Shown here: in pieces, positions 48,201-60,029 of the stretch
Numbering within the stretch: the stretch's first letter is position 1
Layout: each line of letters opens with the position of its first letter
DNA from: Struthio camelus
Lineage: Eukaryota > Chordata > Aves > Struthioniformes > Struthionidae
Direction: 5' to 3'
Assembly (NCBI RefSeq): GCF_040807025.1
Contig: NC_090982.1
Coordinates: 77,355,931 to 77,419,930 of the forward strand
Length of the DNA: 64,000 bases
Notes under the pieces: model-generated
Told to the model about the DNA's origin: nothing
Database searches by the model: none
The model's input: the letters and a program-made list of their open reading frames with translations, nothing else
Program-made: the position numbers and the translations under genes

Positions 48201-49191
48201 CATGGACTTGTGAGGGTCAGCATGGGAAGATCACAGAATCACAGAATGACCAAGGCTGGAAGGGACCTCCGGAGATCATCTGGTCCAACCCCCCTGCTCA
48301 AACAGGGTTATCAAGATCATTGTCCCCTTCATGGGATCAGCCCCTGGGATCTGGTGGCCTTGCTAACTGGGGGGCCATGCCTTCCTGCCCTTTCAGAGAC
48401 CCTGAGCAAAGAGCCAGAGATTGGGCAGTGCCAGCAGAGATGGTGGAAGGAGACGTAGAGATGTGTTATCTGCTAGCTCCCTGCAAGGCAGGGCGTGGCT
48501 GTGCCTCACTTCAACAGCCAGTAGAGCCCAGATAGATGTGTGCACACACATGCTCACATCCAATGCAAAGGGTGGGGGCCCTCATGGACTCATGCCCCAG
48601 GCTGTGATACCCACCTCTGGCTCTGTGTTAGCTGCAGGGCAAGCCACAGCCCCATGGCCTTGGACTGCGGTCACAGTGGTTCTTGTGCTCTTTGTGTTGG
48701 CCTTCCTGATTGCAGGGATCCTGTGGTTTGTGCTGTCCAGGTGAGTGGCTGGGGGGCCTGGAGTCACTGCTCTATTGCAGGGCTTTGTGTGCTGAGGGGC
48801 AACTGGGGCCAGATCGGGTCTTCTCCCTTGCTTCTCCCACCCTGGCGCTGCTATGGATGCAGACAGCTGGTTTCAACACTGGCTTGGCTGCAGGGCTCCC
48901 ACCTGGGGCTTGTGAGCATCTTCCTTGGGGCTGGGACAGGGGCCACAGGCACCGAGAGACCTCGTCCCCTGTGGCTCTTCCTGCCACCACTGCCATCCCT
49001 TAGGGTGCTGGTGGGCAACTCCTCTGCCAGCTTGTGGGAGGCCAGGAGCAGAGAGGTGCAAAGCCCTCCATCCCTCTGCAGCTGGGGTTGGCAGTGGCCT
49101 TGGCAATGTGAGCCTCACCCCTCTCAGGATTGCCCTTTGTCTTCCCAGGAAAAAGAAGGCCTTAATCAGCCAAGCTGAGGAGAACAAGTAA
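42205..49191 (+). CDS. Sushi-FN3 receptor with type IIb RPTP-like ectodomain and no phosphatase, copy 1
   Basis: Ten coding exons fit GT-AG and phase: 42205-42316, 44216-44458, 45379-45669, 46060-46157, 46744-46936, 47198-47309, 47450-47696, 47946-47985, 48638-48740 and 49149-49191 (1482 nt, 493 residues). The order is signal peptide (about residues 1-20), one sushi domain with four cysteines (38-118), a cysteine-rich FN3-like exon (119-215), an FN3 domain split over two exons (216-312), a further FN3/juxtamembrane module (313-446), a transmembrane helix (about 455-478) and a tail RKKKALISQAEENK. The 350-446 segment (HQLIVAASQ, GYYNAPLQPDWNYTALL, then TCVCYS) parallels the membrane-proximal domain of PTPRM/PTPRK, where NGYWN-PLLPYKSY precedes the helix. 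The tail has no tyrosine and the helix no charged residue, so no phosphatase, ITIM or adaptor site is visible. An alternative acceptor 18 bases upstream of exon 5 (exon start 46726) would add LSVVLQ. Function unknown; a surface ligand or decoy role is inferred. Confidence 0.8.
45070..45352 (+). mobile_element. CR1 LINE 3' fragment (unit 1)
   Basis: It contains the CR1 3' region (RKNFLTVRVTEHWHRLP-like translation, then TTGGACTAGGTGGTCTCCAG and CCTTCCAAGC). It sits in the intron just upstream of the exon at 45379. It is 5' truncated, as is usual for CR1, and is shared with unit 2. Confidence 0.9.
48232..48320 (-). mobile_element. Short CR1 LINE 3' end, reverse orientation (unit 1)
   Basis: TCACAGAATCACAGAATG followed by GGCTGGAAGGGACCT is the reversed CR1 tail seen across bird genomes. 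It is only about 90 bases long and lies in the intron before the transmembrane exon. Confidence 0.85.
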
Positions 49192-50345
49192 AAAGGTAGG
49201 AAAAATGCATCTTCCTGGGGCCACCACCACAGAGATGGCTGCAGGGCTGACACCAGGAAGGCCTGACCCTTGGCAGAAACATCTGCCCGTCCTCTCCCAT
49301 CCCGGGGTGACATGCCCCATGTTTGCACCAGCTCTCTGGTACCCTGGATGGTCAGGATAACTTTGCCCTCTGGGGCCCAGGCTGCAGTCAAGCGAGGCTG
49401 CAGGCACATCTCCCCAGCCTGGCGCAGCGGTGGCAACAAGCAAAGAGGAGTGTGCAAAGGGGAGACTTGTCTCTTGCCCTTTGGAGGGACCCAGGGCTGT
49501 GGGCAGGGCCTGGGGATGCTCACCCTCTGGTGTGGTGGGAAAGGCTCTGCCAGGAGGGACTGCAGGAGGGACAGGCCCCAGGCCCTGGCTGCTCTCACAT
49601 GTGCCAAGGGTACGTGGCAGCCTCTAGGGCCCTGGTGCTCTTGGTCTCCACAGGTAAAGGTGGCCACGCTGAAGAGCCATCACCCTCTTCTCTGCCCAGG
49701 ATTACAGGAGACAGGCAGAACAGTGAGGGATCAGAGAAGACAAGGAGGATGTCGTCAGCTTGGTGCTGACTTCAGCCAGAGCTCCCCAGGCCCTCCTGTG
49801 ACTGTGATCAGCTCTGGGAGCCCCATCCAGGAGAGGCCTGAGCTGTTTCTTTCAGCAGACCAAGCGGCTTCTTTAGAGTCCTCAACAAGCTCCAGCATGG
49901 TCTCTTGCAGAGTGAGAGCAGCCCTAGGCCTGGGACAAACTACTTGTACCAGCAAAGACGTGTGCTGAAAGTCCTTTGCTGTTGTGATTAAGTTGCCTGC
50001 CCCTGACCCTTGTGCCCAAGACTGGCCTTTGGGACAAAAGCAGCTCCTTCCCATGGGCTCTTGTTGGTGTAACCTGCTTGCTTTGATGGAGCTGCTCTGA
50101 ACTGACGTGGGGCAGAGAGGGAAGAAGAAAGCTGAGCCCAATGTGGCTGCTGCTGATTGACAAGGGGGAATGAACAGGGTTGGGATAATGGGGAAACTGA
50201 GGGCTGGCCTGTGTTGCTGCCTCCATTTGAGCTCCCAGCCCCTTGCCCTGCTGCATATGCTGATGTCCATCCAAAGCCATGGTTCTGTTTGATGTTGGCC
50301 TCACTGCACTGGCCTTGTGGCTCTGCCCGCTGTGTCCTTACAATT

Positions 50346-50351
50346 AATAAA
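50346..50351 (+). terminator. Likely polyadenylation signal of full receptor copy 1
   Basis: AATAAA lies about 1.15 kb after the stop codon at 49189-49191, with a G/T-rich stretch (CTTGTGGTTTGGAG) right after it. The 3' UTR would therefore cross the unit boundary into unit 2. Confidence 0.6.
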
Positions 50352-51201
50352 AGCTTGTGGTTTGGAGGGGGCAGCCTGCCCTGCTACAGCTCCTGCCTGG
50401 TTCTCTCACTGAGTCACATCCCCTGCGGGGAGCTGAGCTACTTGAGTCCTGGGGAGGGGAGGCCGGGAGCAGGGCTGCTGTGACCCCCCCCCCAGCCCTG
50501 ATGGCATCCCTAACCCCCCCAGGCTGTGCTGGGCAGCTCTCACGTGCATTTGCATGGGGTGTATGGTGGAAATTGGGGATGGATAGTGCTTCCCCAGACA
50601 GGTCTGGGGCAGATCTGTGGGCAGAGCTGGGGGACCTGGGTGCTCTTAGGCCCTCTGCTGCCCCCAGGTCTGATCACCCCTCTTTCCTCTCCTGGCGCTC
50701 TGTGCAGGTGCCCCAGTATCCTCTCTCTCCCTTGGGGAGCTTTTGGACTAATGTCTGACCTTCTACTGCCTCTGTTCTCTTTTCCTGGGTATTTTGTGGC
50801 TCCAGTCCTGTTCTTCACAATCTCTGTATGGCTGCCATTTGTTCTTCATCTTCCTGCCAGCTGGTTGTCTGTCTGAAATCACTCAAACAGTGCTCTGTAG
50901 CAATCACTGCAGGCTATTGCTTTCACGCCTGTTCTGCTGCTTCCTTTCGTGCTTGCGTCAGATGACTGAACTTTTGTGCTACCTGGTATCAGCGTGTCCC
51001 CCAGGATTTCTGTGCCCTGGAGCACCAGTCCTGTACCAGACACTGTCTGCAGCTGCTTCTGCACTGCACCATCAAATCCATTCTGGGGTCACCGTTTTGG
51101 GAACTGATGGACGTGGCCTCTCTGTGCACGCAAGACTGTCCTGTGTGAAGAACAGAGGGCAGGGCTCCTACAGGCTGCTGGAAGTAGCCTCGTGTTCGTA
51201 G

Positions 51202-52557
51202 GCCCTGGTCCTCCTGGAAGACTTTAACCACGCTGATATCTTCTGGAGGAGCAACACAGCAGGGCACAGGCAATGCAGGAGGTTGCTGGAGAACATTGAT
51301 GACAACTTCCTGATACAGGTGAGAGGAGAATGAACGAGGACAGATGCTCTGCTGGACCTCAGGTTAACTAATCTGATAGCTTTCTGCAATGGAATGACTG
51401 GTTGGGTAGATAAAGGGAGAACAGTGGATGTTGTCTACCTTGACTTCACACATAATGCTCTCTCATAGTATCGTCATAGGCAAGGCTGATGAAATACGGG
51501 ATAGATAAGTAGCCAGTGAGGTGGGTTGAAAAAGGGCTGCATGGCAGAGCTCAACAGGGTTGTGATCAATGACATAGAGTATAGTTGGAGGCCTGTAGAA
51601 AGCAGTGTCTCCCAGGGGTCAGTACTGGCTCTAGTCTTGTTCAAAGTATTCGTCCATGACCTGGAGGAAGGGACAGAGTGCACCCTCAGCAAGTTTGCTG
51701 ATGATACTAAACTGGGAGGAGTGGCTGACACACCAGAAGGCTGTGCTGCCATTCAGAGGGACCTGGACAGGCTGGAGAGCTGGGCAGAGCGGGAAACCTC
51801 TGGAAGTTCAACAAAGGCAAGTGCAGGGTCCTGCACCTAGGGAGGCAGAACGCCATGCAGCAGTACAGGCTGGGGGCTGACCTGCTGGGAAGCAGCTCTA
51901 CAGAGAAGGACCTGGGTGTCCTGGTGGACAACAGGTTAAGCATGAGCCAGCAGTGTGCCCTTGTGGCCAAGAAGGCCAATGGTATCCTGGGCTGCGTTAG
52001 GCAGAGTGTTGCCAGCAGGTCGAGGGAGGTGATCCTCCCCCTCTACTCAACCCTGGTGAGGCCCCGCCTGGAGTACTGTGTCCAATTCTGGGCTCCCCAG
52101 TACAAGAGAGACATGGCACTACTGGAGAGAGTCCAGCAGAGGGCTACCAAGATGATGAGGGCACTGGAGCATCTCTCCTGTGAAGAAAGACTGCAAGAAC
52201 TGGGCCTGTTCAGCCTGGAGAAGAGAAGATTGAGAGGTGATCTCATCAACGTGTATAAGTATCTGAAGGGGGAGAGTGTCAAGAGGATGGGGCCAGTCTC
52301 TTCTCCGTGGTGCCCAGTGATAGGACAAGAGGCAACGGGTAGAAACTGAAGCACAGGCAGTTCTGCCTGAACATGAGGAAAAATTTCTTCACTGTGAGGG
52401 TGACAGAGCACTAGAAGAGGTTGCCCAGGGTGGTTGTGCAGTCTCCATCCTTGGAGACATTCAAAAGCTGTCTGGACAGGCTCCTGGGCAGCCTGCTCTC
52501 AGTGACTGTGCTTGAGCAGAGGGCTTGGACTAGATGATGACTCTGGGATTCTGTGAA
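51202..52557 (+). mobile_element. CR1 LINE fragment with reverse-transcriptase remnants (unit 2)
   Basis: This is the duplicate of the element at 40289-41644 with the same truncation and interruptions. It moved as part of the segmental duplication and was not inserted independently. Confidence 0.9.
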
Positions 52558-52952
52558 GAGGCTTTGTGTGTGTTGAATGTGTTTTTCAGAAGGGCTAAGG
52601 AGTATTTCTGGTCTTGAGGTACTCTTCGCAGTTCACCTGTCTTCCTGACACTGACTCTTGACAGCTCTTTCCATACCTTGTCAGAGGACCTTAGGCTGCT
52701 GTGATTGTTGAGGTAAAAGTGCAGTGATTCAAGCTCAAAAAGCTTATGACTGCAAGCCATGGCTTTGGGAAGCATGCAGCTATAGTGTCAGAAATGTGAG
52801 CAGTGTTTCTTGAGTGCACTCCGCTTACAAGGTGGGTTTGAGGAGAGACACTGTGATTCTAGTGACAGGGGTCCTCCTGGTGAGATCCTGTGCCCGGATG
52901 CCCCATGGCACACAGCCAACAAGAGGCAGCAGCTCTGACACCACTGGGAGTT

Positions 52953-53117
52953 TCTTTCTGCAAAGAGAGAGGCAGCCTCTTGCGACACAAGCAATTTCCC
53001 TGCGTGGCTGTTTCCTTCCTGTGCTTGCACCTCTCTTGCATTCAGTTACAGACACATGAGCTGGGAGGCAGCAAGTGGTGCTGAGATTTTGGTCCTACTC
53101 TGGGTCTTTACACTAAC
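52953..53117 (+). promoter_or_regulatory. Proximal promoter / 5' UTR of full receptor copy 2
   Basis: It appears identical to 42040-42204. Both genes are therefore expected to share expression if the promoter lies here. Confidence 0.4.
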
Positions 53118-56100
53118 ATGGTCCTGCAAGGGCTTGTTCTGGCCTTTCTTCTGGTCCTTGCACCTCTGAGCGCCACGCAGGGAGAGGAAGAGCCTGGTCC
53201 TAAAGCTCAAGGAGTGCCCCAGAAAACAGGTAAGAGCTGGTGGCTTCTCACTCTGCAAGAGGAGGTTTGGCTGCTCCTCTTCCTGTAAGTTAGCTGTGCA
53301 TCTTTACCAGGTTCAGCATGCAGTAGCTGTATCTGAGAGGACTGGAGCCTGTACTAGGGCTCCAAGACACCTGCACCTCAGCCAGGCTGTGGTGACATGA
53401 AGCTGCATTTGGGGATGGCAGGCAGCAAGCCTTGGTGTTCTGGGAAAGTCTCTAAGAGCACGGGGGCTGCAGCATTTTTCTGGGAAAGGACAACGTCTCC
53501 AGGAGCAGGAGGTGGCCGTTTCTCTTTGCACGGTGGGCGGGTGAAGCCTGAGTGCGTGGCCATCAGAGCAATGTCCCCATCACAGGGGACCTGGTTGCTA
53601 GTGCTCAGCAAAGACCTCAGGACCCGTGAGATGGAGTCCAGCCAGATGCCTGAGCTCCTGTGTCATCTGGGATGCCTGCTTTTTCTGAGAGACTCATGGG
53701 GACAGGAGCTAGAGTGCTATGTGGCTGTGTTGGGGATAGTATGAGAAAGACGGGATAAGGCTGGTCAGTTAGGGACAGGCCACGCTCTTAACTGGAAATC
53801 CATCCCAGAGCAGGTGACAACCTTGCTCATTGCCATGCACAGAGCAGAAGGATGCTGGGGCAGACCCAACCTTACACATTAAGCCTTGGCTGATGGCTGA
53901 TGTGCCCCTGGGGACGCTGTCCCTGCTGAGAGCAGAGCATAAAGGAACAGCCTGTCACTTTGCTGAGCTAGACGTACCAGGGCATGGGGTGGGACTGTGT
54001 GCCTCTAGACCACAGGAAATGCATAGGCAGTGGTGTGTTCCTGGGGTACCTCTGCTGTTTGTGGTTCTCAGCTGGGCATCCCTTGTCTTCTGTAACCAGG
54101 GTTGTTCGAAAATAAAACCATCTCCTGCTAGGATTTTGCTTCACAGCAAGGTTTGTACCTCTTTGTGGCTTTTCAAAAGATGATATGAAACTTGTCAGAC
54201 ACATTCTATGTCCCGTTAAGATAGGGAAATTCATATTTTAGGCACTGTGAGGATTTTCAGAGACCCTTGCAGAGGCTGGGATGGGGAAGTGCTCCCTTTG
54301 TAGGTGCCAGCATCACTGCCTGCAGGAATCCTTACAACAAAACCTGTCCTTGCAGCACTCAGCACACTGCTGGGACAGGCTGTGGGCCTGCTCTCTACCT
54401 GGGCCGTCCTCACCCCAGGAGGAAGACAGAGGATGAGGAAGCAGGCTTGTGGCACGGCAAAGGGGCAGGGGTAAAGCAGAGGGCCTGAATGGAGAAGGCC
54501 CCATGTCCAAGCTGCAGGGGGGGAATGGGCAGGAAGGGAGCAGCAGAGGGACAGAGTGAGACCCAGAAGAGCTGTGTTATTTCTCCGGCAGCGAGTGACA
54601 AGGCATCGGGGCAGGGGGGCATCTGCATGGGGGCAGGGGGGCATCTGCCATGCCTTTGGGAGGGAGGAAGAGCCATGGCTGGAGAAAGCTGCAGCCCAGC
54701 AGCAGTGGCCATGCATCGGGGGTGGGAGGACAGGCTGACCTGGGGGCTGGTGTGCGGTCAGCAGCCTATGCTGGGAGGGCGGCAGGTGAAAAGGAGTGGA
54801 AGGAGGGGAGGCCTGCTCTTGCAGGGGTGATTCTCTCAGGAATCTTTGTTGCGGGGTGTGGTGGAGGGCTAAGGGTGTCCATGGGCACAAGGGCACAGCA
54901 GAGAAGTTCTTGGAGGAGTGGTCAGTCCTGCTTCATGTGCACAAGGAGAGCTACCTCCCACCAGGCCTGGCTGAGGTGTCCTGTCATGACCAAGGGACGT
55001 GTCACCTTCCCCTCTCCCTTTAGAGGACTAGACTCCATCAGAGCTGATTCCTACACCCCCATCATCCCCCGTGCCCCACCTGGTCACCCCACAACCCTGA
55101 CTAACATGCACCACCCTTTGCCTCTGCCAGAAGTGTGCCAACATCCCCAGTGGGATCAAAGACTCCAACTGGTACCGGACCGTGTGACTTACCAGAAGAA
55201 TGAAGAGGTGGTGCTGAGCTGCCCTGAGGGTCTGCAGCCATCCTTTACGGAGGTCAAATGTGCCAGTGAAGTCTGGTCCGTGAGTCATGGGAAACCTGTG
55301 TACAGAGAAGTCTGGATGGGGAGAAACGGCACAGGTGGCTGGATCCGCATTCGGTCTAATGTGGAGTGCATTGGTAAGGGAGGCCTCAAGAGCTCTCCTG
55401 ACTGCCCCGCTCTTCCCTCCCTGAACAGGAAAATGCAGGCTGTGCATGCACACAAAGTTTCAGGCTCTTTGCCAGGCGAGGGAAAGAGTAGGCGCTACCG
55501 AAGGCAGTCCTGACAGAGCTCCCAATGTTGGGGTCTTTCTTCCCCCTCAGTCCCTCCCTGGAAATGTTGTGGGGGAGAGCTCCTCCGTACTGTGTCCCAG
55601 AGCTCCATCTCTCATCGTCCTGTGCCAGGGCACAGGATCCCCACCTTCTCTTGGGTCTTAGCCACACCATGGAAAGGCTAGTTCTCCAACAGCCAGATAC
55701 AGTGGGCTGTACAATTGCTTGGACCCACAAACACCTAAACTTTCGCTGAGTGGGGACAGTTGCCTTGAGTAATGGCAATCAGCGCATACACCCATTAAGC
55801 CACGCCCGACTTCTTGGCCCACTGTGATCCCAAACTCCTCCTGCTCCCCCACTGGGAGCCACGAAGGGACTGCAGTCAGCCTCGTGCTTCCTCCTCCTCC
55901 CCACTGGGTGGGGAGCAGGGCTCTCTGACTGCAGCATCCTTGCAAAGGTGGGAGGGGAAGGGAAGGAAACAACCTTCCAGTCTCTTGCAATCTCTTCTCC
56001 GTGGTGCCCAGCAACAGGACAAGAGGCAATGGGCAGAAACTGAACCTCAGGAAGTTCCATCTGAACCTGAGAAAAAACTTCTTGACTGTGAGGGTGACAG

Positions 56101-59100
56101 AGCACTGGCACAGGTTGCCCAGAGGGGTAGTGGAGTCTCCTTCGCCGGAGATATTCAAAACCCGTCTGGATGTGATCCTGGGCAATATGCTCTAGAGGCC
56201 CCTGCTGGAGCAGGGAGGTTGGACTAGGTGGTCTCCAGAGGTCCCTTCCAAGCTAAACCATTCTGTAACCCTCTTGCAATGTTTCCTTCACAGAACTTCT
56301 CCAAGTTGTCCCTGGGTCCTGGGAGGTTTCCGCCACCAGCATCAAACTGAACTGGACCTGCAGGTTCCCTGACGCCTGTCAGCACATGCGGGCCACGTGC
56401 CAGCTTGTCGGGCCTGCCTTCCCTACCTGTGAGGCTGAGGATGTCAGGGGAGAGAAGCTGCTACGGGGCCAGAAGGGAACGTTTACCTGCGCCCCTCTGC
56501 AGCCCTTCACAGTCTACAGCATCACCATCTCCTTGCCCCCCAGCACAGTCCTGTTCACATGGCAATTCCAGACAGAGGAAATGGGTATGTGTCCATGGGC
56601 GAGTGCATCAAGGTCAGCACAGCGCTGAGCCGCACCACAAGCGGGGGAGGTTGGGAAATGCACCTTTCCATCTGCAGCTCAAGGCAGGCATCTGCTTGCT
56701 GTGGTGATGGTCCTGAGAGTCAGGCCTGCGGGGATTTGGGGCAGGGGCTGTGCAGGGCCCTAGAGCAGAGCACATGCCCTCCTCACCCTCCGCGACGCAC
56801 AAGCTGCAGCAGTGCAAGCTTTGCCCTGCTTGGGTGCAAAGCCTGCTTGGGGGGGAGGGGGGAGAAGGGGGTCAGTTTGCAGCCTGTCCCCTGGGCCAGC
56901 AGCTGCCTGCACCCTGCTCTGGGCTCAGACCCCTCCCTCGTCAAGCGCATAACTCCATCCTCCTGTGCTTCCAGTGCCGGACAAACCAGAGAATTTGTCA
57001 CTGGATCCCAGCACCGGGTCACTCAGGTGGAACGCGCTGCCCTCCTGCAAAGGGGAGATCCTTGGATACCAGGTACCAGGTCACCCCAGACTCGCTGGGG
57101 TATCCCCTCCGCTTGGCAGGCACGTCCCTGCCTGGGCTGCTGTGGGCATGCCGGTGGGGAGAGCAGGGAAAGTAAAGCTGTCATGACCCGCAGTTTCGCC
57201 TCCGGTCTTGTGGAACTGAATTTCAGGCTGTAACAAGCACGAGCATTTTCTGACTCACTGCCTATGTTCCTCCCGCTCCGGTGCTGTCTGGGGAAAATGT
57301 TGGGTGCTCCCTGCCCCAGGGCTCTGCTTGTGGGGCATGTCACCACATTACCTGCAGTGCTGCAGTCGCGCACCCATCACCTGGCCTGGGGCTCATCAGA
57401 GGCACAGTCATCTAGCCGAATGAATGACCTTCACGTTGCGCTGATCCCACAAGCCTGGCGCTTCCTACGGGGGGCCCAGACAACCCCGCCCGGCCCTTCT
57501 CAGCATCTCTGCACCCCCGAGCTTTTCCTGCCCTTGCAGGGGTTGCAGCGTCCTGGTGCACCAGGGCCAGGTCCCCCTTGAGCATGGTGCTGCCAGGCTG
57601 TCGTGCCTCGAGGCGAGAGCTCAGTGCTGCTCCCCTCCAGCTCTCTGTCGTCCTCCAGCTGGGCATCACAGCCAGGAGCACGCGTGAGGGCAGCTTCCTG
57701 GAGATTGAGCGGCTGAGACTGAACAGCTCTGTCACCGAGTACAGGCTGCCAGACTACCGACCCGGGCGCACGTACGTGGTGACGGTGCAGGGCCTCACAG
57801 CTGCCGGTGGCGGGGATGTGTCACGCCAGGAATTTCTGAGCAGCGGCTTGGGTAAGGTGGAGCGTGGCAGGCAGCGGTGCAGTGGGGCGGCGGGGCCCTG
57901 CCCCCTGGCCAAGCCCCGGGCCTCTGCCAGGGCAGATGCAGGGCCAGTCAAGCCCCATCACCGCCCCCGTCCTGCAAAAGGCCTGCGCGGGCTCAGCTGC
58001 ACCAGCCGGGGCAGCTCTGCAGCCTCACTGCCTGCGGGCTGCTGCCTGCACCCCGCAGGGCCCCTCCCTGCCCGGCCGCCTGCTGAGCCTTGGCCCTCTG
58101 GTTCCTCTTCAGAGACCACCGCCCCTCTCAACGTCAGCTCCCGCGGTGCTCGTGACATCTCCCGGTCCCAAGGCACGGCCGTGCTTCCCCTCCGCCCCAT
58201 CACCCAGCCCCACGAGGCAGTGAGGTGAGCGCAGCCCCCGCGGAGCTCGGCTCCTCTCCGTCCCGTGAAGCGTTTCCCCTCTGGCAGCACTTCCCCGTGG
58301 CTGCCTCTGCTCTGCTCTCTCGCTGCCCGTGCCCCCCGGCCCCTGTGACAGCCCTGCCTTGCAGGGAGCACCAGCTCATCGTTGCTGCCAGCCAGGACGC
58401 CGCTGCGGTGGCAGGCGCCTGCTCAGAGCAGCTGCCGCCCTTCAACGCCAGCCTGCAGCACCGTGCCTATGTGGCCGCCGTGCTCAACCTCACGGCCCCC
58501 ACCGACTTTGTGCTGGGTGACGGGACCCGCCGGCACGGTTACTACAACGCTCCCCTCCAGCCGGACTGGAACTACACGGCCCTTCTCCGCGGGCAGCTGG
58601 GCAGCAGTGGCCTGAGCTCTCCCTCCTGTCTCCTCCAACAGGCAGAGAAGTTCACCTGCGTTTGCTACAGCTTCTCTGTTGGTAAGTGGGCTCCTCTCCT
58701 CAGGGCCGGGCTCGGCCCCGCACCCTGTGCCAGAGGCACCATCCCGCATCCTACCTTTTCCCCACCTGGCCGCTTCCCTTGGAGAGGGAAAGCCAAAGCT
58801 GAGTCAAAGGGCAGGAGGGTCCTGGAGTGCTGGGGAGAGGAAACCTTTTCTTTCTCATACACGTGGGTATTCCTTCATCCCAGAAAGATCCTGCTCCATG
58901 GACTTGTGAGGGTCAGCATGGGAAGATCACAGAATCACAGAATGGCCAAGGCTGGAAGGGACCTCCGGAGATCATCTGGTCCAACCCCCCTGCTCAAACA
59001 GGGTTATCAAGATCATTGTCCCCTTCATGGGATCAGCCCCTGGGATCTGGTGGCCTTGCTAACTGGGGGGCCATGCCTTCCTGCCCTTTCAGAGACCCTG

Positions 59101-59887
59101 AGCAAAGAGCCAGAGATTGGGCAGTGCCAGCAGAGATGGTGGAAGGAGACGTAGAGATGTGTTATCTGCTAGCTCCCTGCAAGGCAGGGCGTGGCTGTGC
59201 CTCACTTCAACAGCCAGTAGAGCCCAGATAGATGTGTGCACACACATGCTCACATCCAATGCAAAGGGTGGGGGCCCTCATGGACTCATGCCCCAGGCTG
59301 TGATACCCACCTCTGGCTCTGTGTTAGCTGCAGGGCAAGCCACAGCCCCATGGCCTTGGACTGCGGTCACAGTGGTTCTTGTGCTCTTTGTGTTGGCCTT
59401 CCTGATTGCAGGGATCCTGTGGTTTGTGCTGTCCAGGTGAGTGGCTGGGGGGCCTGGAGTCACTGCTCTATTGCAGGGCTTTGTGTGCTGAAGGGCAACT
59501 GGGGCCAGATCGGGTCTTCTCCCTTGCTTCTCCCACCCTGGCGCTGCTATGGATGCAGACAGCTGGTTCCAACACTGGCTTGGCTGCAGGGCTCCCACCT
59601 GGGGCTTGTGAGCATCTTCCTTGGGGCTGGGACAGGGGCCACAGGCACCAAGAGACCTCGTCCCCTGTGGCTCTTCCTGCCACCACTGCCATCCCTTAGG
59701 GTGCTGGTGGGCAACTCCTCTGCCAGCTTGTGGGAGGCCAGGAGCAGAGAGGTGCAAAGCCCTCCATCCCTCTGCAGCTGGGGTTGGCAGTGGCCTTGGC
59801 AACGTGAGCCTCACCCCTCTCAGGATTGCCCTTTGTCTTCCCAGGAAAAAGAAGGCCTTAATCAGCCAAGCTGAGGAGAACAAGTAA
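53118..59887 (+). CDS. Sushi-FN3 receptor with type IIb RPTP-like ectodomain and no phosphatase, copy 2
   Basis: Nine coding exons: 53118-53229, 55131-55373, 56294-56584, 56975-57072, 57659-57851, 58113-58224, 58365-58681, 59334-59436 and 59845-59887 (1512 nt, 503 residues). The domain order is as in copy 1. The difference is a 219-bp deletion at the 58590/58591 junction that removes the end of copy 1 exon 7, its GT donor and most of the following intron. The two exons are now one and remain in frame: LVRRRQQ is replaced by GQLGSSGLSSPSCLLQQ (residues 426-442), the last part from former intron and its polypyrimidine tract. The former acceptor CAACAG is still present, but no donor was retained. 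A second change is Met to Thr in exon 5 (CTCATGGCT to CTCACAGCT). The tail has no tyrosine. It may still be functional, with an altered membrane-proximal segment. Confidence 0.75.
55985..56267 (+). mobile_element. CR1 LINE 3' fragment (unit 2)
   Basis: This is the duplicate of the fragment at 45070-45352, in the same intron position of copy 2. Confidence 0.9.
58928..59016 (-). mobile_element. Short CR1 LINE 3' end, reverse orientation (unit 2)
   Basis: This is the duplicate of 48232-48320 with one visible base difference (AATGGCC against AATGACC). Confidence 0.85.
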
Positions 59888-60029
59888 AAAGGTAGGAAAA
59901 ATGCATCTTCCTGGGGCCACCACCACAGAGATGGCTGCAGGGCTGACACCAGGAAGGCCTGACCCTCGGCAGAAACATCTGCCCGTCCTCTCCCATCCCG
60001 GGATGACATGCCCCATGTTTGCACCAGCT

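Larger units (their letters stand above)
38422..49333. repeat. Tandem segmental duplication, unit 1 (10,912 bp)
   Basis: Every stretch compared by eye matches unit 2 (49334-60029). The offset is 10912 at the left, 10913 after an extra C, 10915 after a TG insertion, and 10696 after a 219-bp deletion in unit 2. The unit begins in the 3' UTR of one receptor copy and ends at the same point of the next, so it carries one whole gene plus its upstream DNA and CR1 insertions. Left of about 38.40 kb the similarity drops abruptly. Confidence 0.95.
49334..60029. repeat. Tandem segmental duplication, unit 2 (10,696 bp)
   Basis: This is the second copy of the unit at 38422-49333. Most of the left 8 kb differs by about one substitution and two tiny length changes, while the right 2.8 kb holds about a dozen substitutions and the 219-bp deletion. 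A third copy of its left end follows at 60030. Confidence 0.95.
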
